The position numbers were made by a program, and so were the translations under genes. Positions 1-8,725 of a stretch of 64,000 nucleotides of DNA are shown here, piece after piece (positions within the stretch are counted from its first letter, which is position 1; every line of letters begins with the position of its first letter). Source of the DNA: Streptomyces sp. NBC_01260 (GTDB lineage: Bacteria > Actinomycetota > Actinomycetes > Streptomycetales > Streptomycetaceae). The notes below the pieces were generated by a model, which worked only from the letters and a program-made list of their open reading frames with translations, was not told where the DNA came from and made no database searches. The DNA is taken from the NCBI RefSeq assembly GCF_036226405.1, contig NZ_CP108464.1, forward strand, positions 5,766,001 through 5,830,000, written 5' to 3'.

Positions 1-1
1 C

Positions 2-919
2 GGTGCGGTCCGGGCTCCCTGGGTTGCCGTGCCACAGGTCGTCAAGTCGGTGCGTGTGCTGGAGGCGCTGGGACCGGGCGAGGGGCTGCTGTTCGCTGCC
101 GAGGTCCACGACCCGCGCCTTCCCGACCGCCGCAGCAGCCGGTCCTTGGCGTACGCGACGATGGCCAACCGCATGAACTCCTTCATCGAGTGGGTCAACG
201 CGTACGCCGAAGCGCGGGGACGCAGTCCGGAGATGATCCCGCCGGACCCGCACGGCTCGGTCGGCACCGGCCGCTTTCGCCGCACCCTGGCCTGGCACAT
301 CGCCCGCCGCCCCGGCGGGCTGATCGCCCTGGCCGTCCAGTACGGGCACATGCGTACGCTGATCAGCGAAGGCTACGCGGCCCGCTCACGCGGCGGTATC
401 CACGACCTGCTGGACTTTGAGACCGCCCGCACCGTCGCCGAAACTCTCACTGACATGCACGACGCCATGCAAGAAGGCAGAGGCGTCTCCGGCCCCGCCA
501 CCCGTCGCCTGATCCATGCGGCCGCCACCGAGCACCAGCGTTTTGGCGGGATGATCACCACGAACCGGCAGGCTCGAAGCCTGCTGGCCGACCCGACGCT
601 GAACGTCTTCGAGAACAAGGAAGCCTTCCTGCTGTGCAACTACGACCGGGAGAAAGCCTTGTGCCACCCATCGCGCGGCGGTGTCGGCGAGGCCCCCAGT
701 CTGGACCGCTGCCGCAACGCGTGCGCGAACATCGCCCGTACCGACCAGCACGCGGACCAGATGTTGGCCGCGGCGAAGAACCTGCGGATGCAGGCTCTGT
801 CGCCGCTGGTTCCGGAGCCGATGGCCGAGCGGCTTCGGTCCAAGGCCGGGCACTTGGAGGGACTTGCCGCCGAGCACCAGGCCGCGCGCATCACCTTTGA
901 GGACAGGGACGACGAGTGA
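2..919 (+). CDS. Tyrosine recombinase, C-terminal part (TnpB-like, Tn554-type); 5' end outside window
   Basis: The frame is open to the left edge (GTG at 29 is internal or fortuitous), so this is the 3' part of a larger gene. The segment RFRRTLAWHI followed by QYGHMRTLISEGYA has the spacing of tyrosine-recombinase box II: an Arg-x-x-(Thr)-x-x-x-His motif, a second His and a putative nucleophilic Tyr. In Tn554-like elements two such recombinases and a small third protein catalyse site-specific insertion without inverted repeats. The stop codon overlaps the start of the next gene (GTGA), matching a tnpB-tnpC order. The N-terminal part and the partner tnpA are not in view. The role in moving this element is inferred. 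Confidence 0.72.
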   Translation, partial: GAVRAPWVAVPQVVKSVRVLEALGPGEGLLFAAEVHDPRLPDRRSSRSLAYATMANRMNSFIEWVNAYAEARGRSPEMIPPDPHGSVGTGRFRRTLAWHIARRPGGLIALAVQYGHMRTLISEGYAARSRGGIHDLLDFETARTVAETLTDMHDAMQEGRGVSGPATRRLIHAAATEHQRFGGMITTNRQARSLLADPTLNVFENKEAFLLCNYDREKALCHPSRGGVGEAPSLDRCRNACANIARTDQHADQMLAAAKNLRMQALSPLVPEPMAERLRSKAGHLEGLAAEHQAARITFEDRDDE

Positions 920-1320
920 GTGAGGACCGTACCGTCGAACGCAAGACCATCCGGGCGGCCATCGACCGGCTGCTGGCCGGCACCCCGCTCCGGTCGGACG
1001 GGGCTTTGACCGTCGTTTCACTTGCCGCCGAGGCCGACGTTAAGCGGCACGTGCTCACCCACCGGCACACCGACCTTAGGGACGAGTTTTACGCCCGCGT
1101 TCGGGCCCAGGGCGCGGTCCCCGACAGCGAGCGCAAGCTGCGGCAGGAGCTCAAGGAGACCAGAGAACGGCTGGCCGGTGTACTGGCCGAGAACAAGCAA
1201 CTGAAGGCCGAGGTCGAAGCCTTCGTCCGGATCATCAACGTCCTGGAGATGGAGAACGACCAACTCGGGGGCGCACAGGGCCGCACCGGCACGGTGATCC
1301 CGATCGTCGGCCCCCGGTAG
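916..1320 (+). CDS. DUF6262-like small coiled-coil transposition protein (TnpC-like)
   Basis: A 134-residue protein starting at GTG with a 4-base overlap with the recombinase gene. Residues 15-55 look like a small helical DNA-binding segment. Residues 70-120 form a heptad-rich coiled coil (repeated Leu/Glu/Lys, LRQELKETRERLAG) ending in a polar tail. Size, coupling to a tyrosine recombinase and this layout match the DUF6262 family found as third gene of recombinase-trio elements; in Tn554 the equivalent TnpC influences insertion orientation and frequency. No catalytic residues are seen. The family call is by recognition of layout and sequence style. Confidence 0.7.
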   Translation: MSEDRTVERKTIRAAIDRLLAGTPLRSDGALTVVSLAAEADVKRHVLTHRHTDLRDEFYARVRAQGAVPDSERKLRQELKETRERLAGVLAENKQLKAEVEAFVRIINVLEMENDQLGGAQGRTGTVIPIVGPR

Positions 1321-1342
1321 GCAGTCGCCCCTTGGTAATTGC

Positions 1343-1364
1343 GGGCTCAGGCATCGCCGAGCCC
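1343..1364 (+). terminator. GC-rich hairpin after the recombinase operon
   Basis: GGGCTC pairs with GAGCCC, extended by GGC/GCC across a one-base bulge, 22 bases after the stop of the DUF6262-like gene. There is no U-tract, as is common in actinobacteria. Confidence 0.35.
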
Positions 1365-1481
1365 AAAGTACTGATCGTTTCACGCAGACGGAGATCGGAT
1401 CTCACGAATAGGTGACTATCCGGGCAAGGCGTGGCGCACCATGGACTGCGGCTGAGGGCACCTGGCCCCCAGACCACAACG

Positions 1482-2789
1482 ATGCTGCGGCGACTTGTCG
1501 CTGCCCTCCTGGAGACACCGTTGCTACCAACTGCAGAACTTCTTGTCGGCATGTCACGACACCTGAGCGCCTACGGGGCCAGCCAGCCCAAGGCCGATCT
1601 GGCCCAGCTTGAGTTCGCGGGCCGGATTTTCGAGCTCGCACTCCGCCTACGGGGTAGCGGTGTCAGCTCACCCGAGCGCGTGGAGGCCCTTGGGGTCAGT
1701 GCTGGCATCAGCAAGCGAGAGATTCGCAGGGAGTTCCTTCCCACGCTTGAGGCGCTGGGTCTTGTCGACCTTGAGCGCGACCATGAGGACGTCATCAAGG
1801 TGGTGTCTGAGAAGATCCCGCCTGTCGACGATCTCTACCAACGCGCCGACGGTGTTCTTAGCAACGTCATGCCTGAACCGGTAGAGATGATGGCTCTCAC
1901 GATTCTCCGTATGACCACCATCATGCCGATCACCAGCTCGACGGCAAAGGCGGAGTGCGCGGCACTCGGACCCGAAGACCTCGCCGTCCGGGCGATTGAG
2001 AACCTTGAATCCCTGCACCTCTGTACTCGTCAGCGAAGCGCCGACGGGGACGAGGTGCTCTTCAACCCCAATGTCTGGGCAGTTGACAAAGATCATTCTT
2101 ACGCCGCTTTGCAGGCCGAGGACGGGGCCGTACGAGCGGCACTGAGCGGCGTCCTGGAGGAGGTGGCTGCGACAGCTGGAATGCCCGAGGACGAGATCCA
2201 GGCCGGGGAACGGAAGTGGGTGGACTACGCCGTCTCCCAAGGACTTCTGCTGCGATCTATCGTCACCACACTCGGGGGCCAGGAGCGGGCCTTCCTCTTC
2301 TCCCCGCACATGGGGCGATCCGTATTCGACGCGCCGACGGGAGCCGACCCGTCCGGGCACGTGCGTCAGCTCATCGGCTCCATGGTGTTTGCTCGACGAT
2401 TCGCCAGCAACCAGCTCTTCGCTCCGACGGCCTTCCTGCGAAAGCTGGTACGCAACGGCGAGGCAGGAGACGCCTCCAACATCGGCACCGACTACTCCAT
2501 GCTCGAAACTGCCGGCATCGTCCGTGTTGAGCCGGCATACAGGTTCAAGAAGTTCGTCCTCCTGCAGGCAGATGTTGCCGAGGAAGCCATCACCTACCTT
2601 GAGGACAGCGCAGACGGAAACACGGCGGCGGGCGCCCTCCAAGGACAGCGCGGCTACCGCCACCCCGAAGCGGAACGAGCACGGCGCCTGGTCCAGTCAC
2701 CCAAGGAAGCAGCCCCCAGCCCCAGCGCTACGCAAGATATTCTCGCCGCAATTCGACAGGAAATGGGGCGACGGCGCTATGACCGGTAG
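1482..2789 (+). CDS. Uncharacterised winged-helix-like protein paired with a nuclease
   Basis: A protein of about 435 residues; ATG at 1482 (MLRRLVAAL) is chosen over GTG at 1431, but neither has a clear ribosome-binding site. No family was recognised. Residues around 60-100 (ALGVSAGISKREIRREFLP, LEALGLVDLER) resemble a winged helix-turn-helix, and the rest is helical with no visible catalytic motif. It overlaps the PD-(D/E)XK nuclease gene by 11 bases, so the two are probably translated together. Regulator plus nuclease pairs are common in phage-defence loci. A defence role here is inferred from context only. Confidence 0.7.
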   Translation: MLRRLVAALLETPLLPTAELLVGMSRHLSAYGASQPKADLAQLEFAGRIFELALRLRGSGVSSPERVEALGVSAGISKREIRREFLPTLEALGLVDLERDHEDVIKVVSEKIPPVDDLYQRADGVLSNVMPEPVEMMALTILRMTTIMPITSSTAKAECAALGPEDLAVRAIENLESLHLCTRQRSADGDEVLFNPNVWAVDKDHSYAALQAEDGAVRAALSGVLEEVAATAGMPEDEIQAGERKWVDYAVSQGLLLRSIVTTLGGQERAFLFSPHMGRSVFDAPTGADPSGHVRQLIGSMVFARRFASNQLFAPTAFLRKLVRNGEAGDASNIGTDYSMLETAGIVRVEPAYRFKKFVLLQADVAEEAITYLEDSADGNTAAGALQGQRGYRHPEAERARRLVQSPKEAAPSPSATQDILAAIRQEMGRRRYDR

Positions 2790-3969
2790 GGCTGGAAAAG
2801 AGAAGGGCGACGAACTGGAACGCCGCTTCGCTCGGGCGGAGTTCGCGGATGGTGCACTTGTCCGCGTACGCCACCCGGTCACGCAGAGCGTCGGAGGGCG
2901 GCCTCGGACGGTAACGGACGTCGACGTGCTGTCGATCGACTTCGACTCAAGACTTCGTCCCCACATCGGCATCAGCGAGTGCAAGTCCACCCGGGGACAG
3001 AGTGGGGAGCAGGACCGTCTTTTGTGGTTGCGGGGGCTGCAGGCCCTCGTCGGTGCGGACCGCTCGGCACTCGTTCGTCAAACCGTCACTGAGGCCGGCC
3101 GCGGGGTAGCGCGCCACATCGGAGTTGACCTGTTTGCCAACTCCGAGCTGGAGCGTCGTGAGCAGGTCCTGGAACACCTACCGCAGCATTTCGCCACCAT
3201 CGGAGAGACCGCCTTCAAGGAGGAGAGCGCTGCCGCGGACCAGCAGCTCAAGAAGATTGGAGATCTCCCGTCAGGGCTCGTCTCCTTCCTAAGGCACGAC
3301 GCGCTCCTGGCCGATCCTCATAGAGTCCTTGGAGCGCTGCTGACCCTGGACGAGGTGACACGCACCGGGACAGTTCTTCCCAACCCCTTGGCCAAGCTGT
3401 TGGCAGGCCACGTTCTTCAAGCGCTGGTATCCGCAGCCCTACGCGCTGGCGGCCGGACCGACACGGTGGGTTCCGAGGGAGCGCGACGAGAGATCGAGCA
3501 AGGGCTGAACACCGGAGACCCTCACGACCGCCAGATCCTGAGAGTGGCGGAGATGGCTGACGCCTTGCTCCGCGAGGAGCTCGTAACCATTCATCAGGCG
3601 TACCGGTCGGCAGGCGCACCCGCGATTGAGCGCCGTGTCCCCTCCGTCCGCGACGCGATGTCGCAGACACCAGTGTGGCTGGTCAACTTCATGGACCTCG
3701 CCGAACGGTTGCGACGCCGAAGCCCCATCGCGCGCCAGCTGCCGCAGACCATTGACTTGACGGTCTTCGACGCCCTACTTGGCGGCGATGCGTGGAAGGC
3801 GCCGGCGTTCGATCACCTCTTCGCACGCGAGCACCGACAGGCCCTGGGAATTGCCATGGACTGCCTGTCGAAGGCGGTGCCAGAGTTGACGAAGCACCTG
3901 CTCCCCTTGTCGGACCTGCCCTTCGACCGAGCCGCAACAGCCTCGCTCAGCCAGTCGAAGCATCAGTGA
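2779..3969 (+). CDS. PD-(D/E)XK (Mrr-like) nuclease-domain protein
   Basis: A 396-residue protein whose ATG at 2779 lies inside the end of the upstream gene. The N-terminal 75 residues carry a restriction-endonuclease core: KGDELERRF (acidic helix, E12), TDVDVLSID (D47/D49) and SECKS (E67-x-K69), the pattern of Mrr-like and related nucleases. The remaining 300 residues are helical and unrecognised, possibly a target-sensing or oligomerisation region. Tight coupling to the winged-helix-like protein suggests a two-gene nuclease cassette. Substrate (DNA or RNA) and trigger are unknown. Confidence 0.75.
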   Translation: MTGRAGKEKGDELERRFARAEFADGALVRVRHPVTQSVGGRPRTVTDVDVLSIDFDSRLRPHIGISECKSTRGQSGEQDRLLWLRGLQALVGADRSALVRQTVTEAGRGVARHIGVDLFANSELERREQVLEHLPQHFATIGETAFKEESAAADQQLKKIGDLPSGLVSFLRHDALLADPHRVLGALLTLDEVTRTGTVLPNPLAKLLAGHVLQALVSAALRAGGRTDTVGSEGARREIEQGLNTGDPHDRQILRVAEMADALLREELVTIHQAYRSAGAPAIERRVPSVRDAMSQTPVWLVNFMDLAERLRRRSPIARQLPQTIDLTVFDALLGGDAWKAPAFDHLFAREHRQALGIAMDCLSKAVPELTKHLLPLSDLPFDRAATASLSQSKHQ

Positions 3970-3976
3970 TCACGTA

Positions 3977-4014
3977 CCTGGGTTGGGGTAGGCGCCCGCC
4001 TGCCCCAACCCAGG
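3977..4014. terminator. Strong long hairpin between two cargo genes
   Basis: A perfect 12-bp stem (CCTGGGTTGGGG with CCCCAACCCAGG) encloses a further AGGC/GCCT pairing, starting 8 bases after the stop codon at 3969. It separates the nuclease pair from the HNH gene. It is symmetrical and could act in both directions. Confidence 0.65.
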
Positions 4015-4111
4015 CCGCATTCTCAATGAACTGCACGTGATGGAGGCTGGCGTGCCCGCATTCCGAGCTCTTGTCCCCCTGTGTGCGGAAGTTGCCGCTG
4101 GAGCTAGCCCC

Positions 4112-5869
4112 ATGGGGCAGACTGAACCGGTGACAGGTGGGAACCCGAATCGCCGCCCGGTGGAGCACCCCGCGCCGACCGACGCAACAGTGAAACAGCT
4201 ATATGGAACTGCCTTCCGCTGCGGCAAGCCGGACTGCCAGCGCCCCTTGTTCCGGTTGAACAATGAGACGGGCGATCGGACCCTCAACAGCCGCGTCGCG
4301 CACATCCACGCACGCAGGGAGGGCGGCCCCCGATGGAACCCCGGCATGTCGGGCGAGTCGAACCGCAGCGGGGAAAACCTGCTCCTCCTATGTATCGAGC
4401 ACTCGTACGAGATCGATGAAAACGCCACGCGGTTTCCTCCGGGGATGTTGCAGGAGTGGAAGGCGGCGCAGCTGGTCGAGTACGACCAGATTCAGCGGTC
4501 GTGGCACTTGGACAACGACGAAGTTGCGGAAGCTTCCGCGCTCTCCTTCGACCCCCATCAGCTGAGCATCGCCACGGCTAGCGCGACGACGGTCGTGGCG
4601 GCGGCCCGGGCCGTCGGGAAGATGGTGAGCGTCGGTCGCCAGCGACGTCGCCTCGCGCATCAAGCGGTTCAGGAATGGCAGGCATTGCGCCTCCACACGA
4701 ACAGGACGATGCCGGTATTCGATCTGAATGGAGATCGCCTGACCATCGAGCCCTCCAGAGCAGAGACCAAGCCCTACGAGGAGGCACTGAACAGAGCTCT
4801 TGCCGACAGCCAGACCGAACTCGAGCCTCTGGCCGTCGAGGTTGTTGCCGAGCTCCATGCCGTATCTGCTGCCGACCAGAGCCTCGGGCCATGGTGCGGC
4901 TGGGTGGAACGGCAGGTCGAAGAACTGATTGTCGCAGCAGGCCGCTGGCCGGGACGGCCACCGACCGAGGACGACCAGGCATGGCCAGACGCGGTCGCCG
5001 AGCTGCAACGAGCCTCATCGACCTTGAGCGCCGCCTGGCGGGGGGACCGGGCTGTCTCCCCGCCCGAGCCGGCCCCTGCCGTCTCTGGGCCTGTTGAGAC
5101 AGACCAACAGCGTGCGTTGCGGGAGCACTGGGAACTACTGGAATCGGCAGGCCCCTGGGGCCGGGTGAAGCACCGTGACTATGACGCGGTGCTGTACGCC
5201 CGCCTGACGGAGGCACTGCCTTTGGCGAATACTCTTCCCCTCGTGCCATCGCTGACGATGATGGGGCTGGACGTTACAGCCCGGCGTGCAGCGACGGTGG
5301 CCCGCAACGCCGACGAGACCGCCTACCGCGCCCTCGTCCGTCAGGCCACTGAGCAGACGCCTCTGGCTGCTTCAGTTGTTCTGCTTCAACAGCTCGGCAC
5401 CATTGCGAAGCAGCAGGGTCGCGAGCCATTGCGGGAAGCGGCAACTGCCGAAGCCACCAAACTCCTGCTGGCTGAGGACTGGAAGACTCCCGCTGTCTGG
5501 ATAGACAACAGAAACTACGCACGACGGCTGCTTGCATGGACGGCGAGTGTCAGTCGCGGCGGAGAAGTTCGGGATACCCTCAAAAAGGCGATCGAGGGAA
5601 ACCCGGAACTGCTGCCGACGGTGATCGAGGCGATGGGGGAGTGGGGTGAGGCCCTCAGCCGTGATGGAGCCGATCCGACTCGAATATTCCAACGGATTTC
5701 TGCATTGCCGGAATGGTTTCCCGTAAAGGTGGTCGCAGATCTCATCAAACAGACTTTCCCAACGGTTTCTGCGGCCGATGAATTTGGCAGCGAGCGATAC
5801 AGCGACGTGGTGCAGCGACTCGCCAGCCAGATCCTGGGCATCGCCGATGGCGTCCTTCGCTCCGGATAG
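4112..5869 (+). CDS. Large HNH-like endonuclease domain protein, probable defence cargo
   Basis: A protein of about 585 residues. ATG 4112 is chosen because GGAG lies 8 bases upstream; GTG 4037 and ATG 4040 are longer alternatives. Residues 30-105 hold an HNH-like zinc-associated core: CGKPDC, then VAHIHA, then ENLLLLCIEH, i.e. Cys pair, catalytic-type His, Asn and a second Cys/His. The remaining 450 residues are helical and unrecognised. The last codons (LRSG-stop) lie in sequence that matches, on the opposite strand, an IS5-family transposase (SGAKDAIG). The native 3' end may therefore have been replaced by an IS remnant. A nuclease effector role is inferred. Confidence 0.7.
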   Translation: MGQTEPVTGGNPNRRPVEHPAPTDATVKQLYGTAFRCGKPDCQRPLFRLNNETGDRTLNSRVAHIHARREGGPRWNPGMSGESNRSGENLLLLCIEHSYEIDENATRFPPGMLQEWKAAQLVEYDQIQRSWHLDNDEVAEASALSFDPHQLSIATASATTVVAAARAVGKMVSVGRQRRRLAHQAVQEWQALRLHTNRTMPVFDLNGDRLTIEPSRAETKPYEEALNRALADSQTELEPLAVEVVAELHAVSAADQSLGPWCGWVERQVEELIVAAGRWPGRPPTEDDQAWPDAVAELQRASSTLSAAWRGDRAVSPPEPAPAVSGPVETDQQRALREHWELLESAGPWGRVKHRDYDAVLYARLTEALPLANTLPLVPSLTMMGLDVTARRAATVARNADETAYRALVRQATEQTPLAASVVLLQQLGTIAKQQGREPLREAATAEATKLLLAEDWKTPAVWIDNRNYARRLLAWTASVSRGGEVRDTLKKAIEGNPELLPTVIEAMGEWGEALSRDGADPTRIFQRISALPEWFPVKVVADLIKQTFPTVSAADEFGSERYSDVVQRLASQILGIADGVLRSG

Positions 5870-6060
5870 CTCCCATGCCTGGCAGTCGTTGGCCCAAGGG
5901 GGGCGATGATCCGGTCGGCGGCGGACTTGGAGCCCGCAAGTAGCGGGGCCAGCTGCCGCGGGGTGAGGTTCGTCCGCCAGTACGTGGCCACCACCAGGGC
6001 GCGCGGGCGCGCCCTGAGACCGCTGGCGGCCGATCGCCAATGCCGCGGCAGACGCAGGGG
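5846..6060 (-). pseudogene. IS5-family transposase remnant (N-terminal part)
   Basis: On the minus strand the segment reads RPRALVVATYWRTNLTPRQL, then SKSAADRII, the N-terminal helix-turn-helix region of DDE_Tnp_4/IS5-type Streptomyces transposases. In another frame it then jumps to NDCQAWELSGAKDAIG, which belongs to the middle of the DDE domain. The copy is thus internally deleted and frameshifted. It sits between the convergent HNH and ABC-ATPase genes. Confidence 0.7.
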
Positions 6061-6094
6061 CGGGTGGGTGAATGGCCAAGGCGGGGTGAGGAGG

Positions 6095-8110
6095 CTATTC
6101 GGCGCTGCCTTCGTCTGTAGTGGTCTCGTCGTCGATCAGCCCGTAGGGGGGCCGGTCCTCGTTGCGGCTGTACCGGACCACGACGTTCTCTTCCACGAGC
6201 ATGGGCGGACTGTTGTCGACGATGATCACCTGGGCGCCGGCCCTCTGTTCAGCGAGCCAGCTGGTCAGGTGGCGGTAGAAGTCGTCGATGGCGATGGCGT
6301 CTGCGATTACCGTGTCTCGGGTGCCGCCGTGGCCCAGGTTCTTCTGCGGGCTGTCAATCATGAGGAAGCCGGGGTGGGCGGCCGATGTTTCAACGGCCAC
6401 CTCGAAGACGGCCAGCTGCCAGGCTAGGGTCAGGAGTGTTCGGGCGCCGGATGATGCCTCGCGGTAGGAGTCGCCGCGTACGTGAGGAACCAGGTTCGTG
6501 TCGATCATCGGCTGGCTGAGTTTCGGGTAGTGCCACTGCCGCAGGAGTTCGCTGTACCGGCCGCTGATTCGGCCGACGATCAGGTCCCGGTCTTGTGCGG
6601 CATCTCCCAGCCGGTCGCGTTCCTCCCGCAGGCGGTCGATCTGTGCCTCCTGCCGCTCTACGAGCGCGGCGCGCTTCTCCAGGCCGGCCTGAAGCTTCGT
6701 CGCGTTCTCGGCGTGCTGGAGATGACGGAGGACTTCCTCGCGTCGGCGCTGGAGGTTGTCGCGGGCGGCGAGGAACGGGGTGACGGTGGGCGAAGTGGCT
6801 TCGTCGACCGCGGCCGCGGCACGTTCTTCGTCGATGGCGGCGTCTTCTGCCTGGAGCTTCAACGTGGCGAGCGAGCTGTCCAGGCCGTCAACGTAGGCAG
6901 TGATCTCCTTCAAACGGGCCTTGGTGGCCCTGACCTCCGCTGCGACATTTAGCCGCCCTTCATCCGACGAGTGCTCGGCTGTAGCGGTGCCGAGTGTCAG
7001 GTGCCCATCGCTGTGGGGCAGCTCGTGGCTGCACAGACTGCACGAGCCGTTCTCCACAGACGGGGGAGCGGGCAGCCGATTCAGGCACGCCGGACAGGTC
7101 GTGACGCTGAGGGGGTCGAACAGGCGCTGCGCTTCGGCCAGCATATTGAGCTTGACGAGGTCGTCCGCGTACTGCGCCCGCAACGGCATCATTCGGGTGA
7201 GTTGCGTCTCGCAATCGCGTACCACGCCGGCGGCTCGCCTGGCGCGCTGGGCAGCTTGCTGGTGCTCGCGGCGCAGACGTCCTGCGAAGGTGGTGCCGGC
7301 TTGCGCTGCCTCGTCGAGGGCTCGTAGCTGCTCGGTCAGCTCCCGCAGCTCGGCTTCGTATTGCTCAGCGGTCAGCGCGCCGGACGTGGGAACGTCCTGC
7401 TCGTCGACGAATGCCCGTGCTGCGGCGAGTTCGGAGCGTGCCTGGGTGAGTCGGGCGCCCAGTTCCTTGATGCGTTGCCCAAGCTCGACAGCGCGGTCGT
7501 CGTGAACGCCGAAGACGACGTCGACTACCTGCTTCAGCTTGTGCTTCTTTATGTATTCGTTCTCGAACAGGAAGTTCTTTGAGGCGATGCGCTCGTTGGG
7601 CAGGAACGCGAGGTTCATGAGGTCGCGGATACTCAGGGGGTCGGTCCGGGACTCACGGCTGGAGGGAGCCTCCCGCAGCTGGACGCCTTCGAGCTTGCAG
7701 TGCCCCAGCAGAAGAGCGGAGAGGCTCTCAGGGGCTCCCGCCGGCTCGATGGTCCTGCTCTCAGGCTTGGAGAGTGGCGAGCTGTCCAGCGTCCCCCGGC
7801 GTACGTAGGCGACCTTCGACGGCTCCCCGACGGGCCGCTCGATGACGTGCGGTTCGCCGGACAGATCGACTTCCAGAAGACAGGAACGGACCTTCCGCAA
7901 CACCTCAGAATGCCGTGGATGGCGCTTTCCACCGAGGCCGTAGGCGATGAACTCCAACACCGCGGTCTTGCCCGAGCTGAATGCCCCGGCCACCACGGAC
8001 AGGTCTCGCACCCGCTGGTCCTGTGTGAAATCGACTTCATAGTTCCGGCTGACGCCAGCAAGGCGCAGGCGCCGAATCCGGATGCCAGGCAGAGGCTGCA
8101 TGATGGTCAT
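6095..8110 (-). CDS. ABC-3C system ATPase (SMC/Rad50-like, zinc hook)
   Basis: A 671-residue protein. Walker A lies at residues 41-50 (AGAFSSGKTA). Coiled-coil segments at about 205-330 and 385-520 flank a zinc-hook-like element (C339-x2-C342 and C357-x2-C360). The ABC signature-like ASSGARTLL is at about 552 and Walker B (GFLMIDSP) at about 581. This is the architecture of the ATPase of ABC-three-component (ABC-3C) conflict systems. It is the last gene of a three-gene operon and overlaps the middle-component gene by 4 bases (ATGA). It probably senses invading nucleic acid and licenses the nuclease effector; that mechanism is inferred from the family. Confidence 0.87.
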   Translation of the reverse strand: MTIMQPLPGIRIRRLRLAGVSRNYEVDFTQDQRVRDLSVVAGAFSSGKTAVLEFIAYGLGGKRHPRHSEVLRKVRSCLLEVDLSGEPHVIERPVGEPSKVAYVRRGTLDSSPLSKPESRTIEPAGAPESLSALLLGHCKLEGVQLREAPSSRESRTDPLSIRDLMNLAFLPNERIASKNFLFENEYIKKHKLKQVVDVVFGVHDDRAVELGQRIKELGARLTQARSELAAARAFVDEQDVPTSGALTAEQYEAELRELTEQLRALDEAAQAGTTFAGRLRREHQQAAQRARRAAGVVRDCETQLTRMMPLRAQYADDLVKLNMLAEAQRLFDPLSVTTCPACLNRLPAPPSVENGSCSLCSHELPHSDGHLTLGTATAEHSSDEGRLNVAAEVRATKARLKEITAYVDGLDSSLATLKLQAEDAAIDEERAAAAVDEATSPTVTPFLAARDNLQRRREEVLRHLQHAENATKLQAGLEKRAALVERQEAQIDRLREERDRLGDAAQDRDLIVGRISGRYSELLRQWHYPKLSQPMIDTNLVPHVRGDSYREASSGARTLLTLAWQLAVFEVAVETSAAHPGFLMIDSPQKNLGHGGTRDTVIADAIAIDDFYRHLTSWLAEQRAGAQVIIVDNSPPMLVEENVVVRYSRNEDRPPYGLIDDETTTDEGSAE

Positions 8111-8685
8111 CCCTCCCAGGGCATGTCAGGTGCCTGAGGTCCCGGACCCAGCACGCTGAGGAGCGCGGCACCGGGACCACCCTCTCCATCCGGCCGCAGC
8201 CACCGTGCGGTTTGTTCCCGCAGTGCCTTGTCGCTGAGTTTGCGGAGGCTACGCACGACGATGGACGCCGCAGTGGTGAACGACGCGGCGTAGGTGGCGG
8301 TGAAGCGAGCCCCGAGTTCCCGACCGCGGTTGCTGATCGAATAGGCGAAGGCGCCGTTGCGGTTGTGGACCTCGCAGCACCCGTAAGCCACGAGCAGTCC
8401 GAGATCGTGCTGGATGCGCTCGCGTCGACTGGTGAAGCGCTGCGAGGAAGACGCGTACGAGAGCACCTGCGGATCGAACCCGGCCAGCCTGAGCATATTG
8501 CCCTCTCTGCCGTCAGAATCGACGACGAGGAAGGGATTAGCCGACAGGAAGTCGTAGTAGCCGATGCGCTCCAGGCTCGCCCCCTTCGCGTCCTGTCCGG
8601 CAACAGCATCGAGGAGAAGCAGCAGCTGCGCCAGCCGGAAGGTCACCTCGTCCTCCGGCATCATCACCGGCCGGTGTGCTTCCAC
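8107..8685 (-). CDS. ABC-3C system middle component
   Basis: A 192-residue protein. GTG 8685 is chosen because GAGGAG lies 7 bases upstream; ATG 8664/8661 are alternatives. The N-terminus (TFRLAQLLLLLDAV) and the central SLERIGYYDFLSANPF followed by RRERIQHDLGLLVAYG have the winged-helix style of ABC-3C middle components, which bridge the effector and the ATPase. It starts 40 bases after the effector stop and overlaps the ATPase start. No catalytic motif is visible, as expected for an adaptor. The assignment rests on its position between two recognisable partners plus sequence style. Confidence 0.8.
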   Translation of the reverse strand: MEAHRPVMMPEDEVTFRLAQLLLLLDAVAGQDAKGASLERIGYYDFLSANPFLVVDSDGREGNMLRLAGFDPQVLSYASSSQRFTSRRERIQHDLGLLVAYGCCEVHNRNGAFAYSISNRGRELGARFTATYAASFTTAASIVVRSLRKLSDKALREQTARWLRPDGEGGPGAALLSVLGPGPQAPDMPWEG

Positions 8686-8725
8686 AGCGAACTCCTCGTA
8701 GGTCTGACAGGACAGGCGACGGCGG

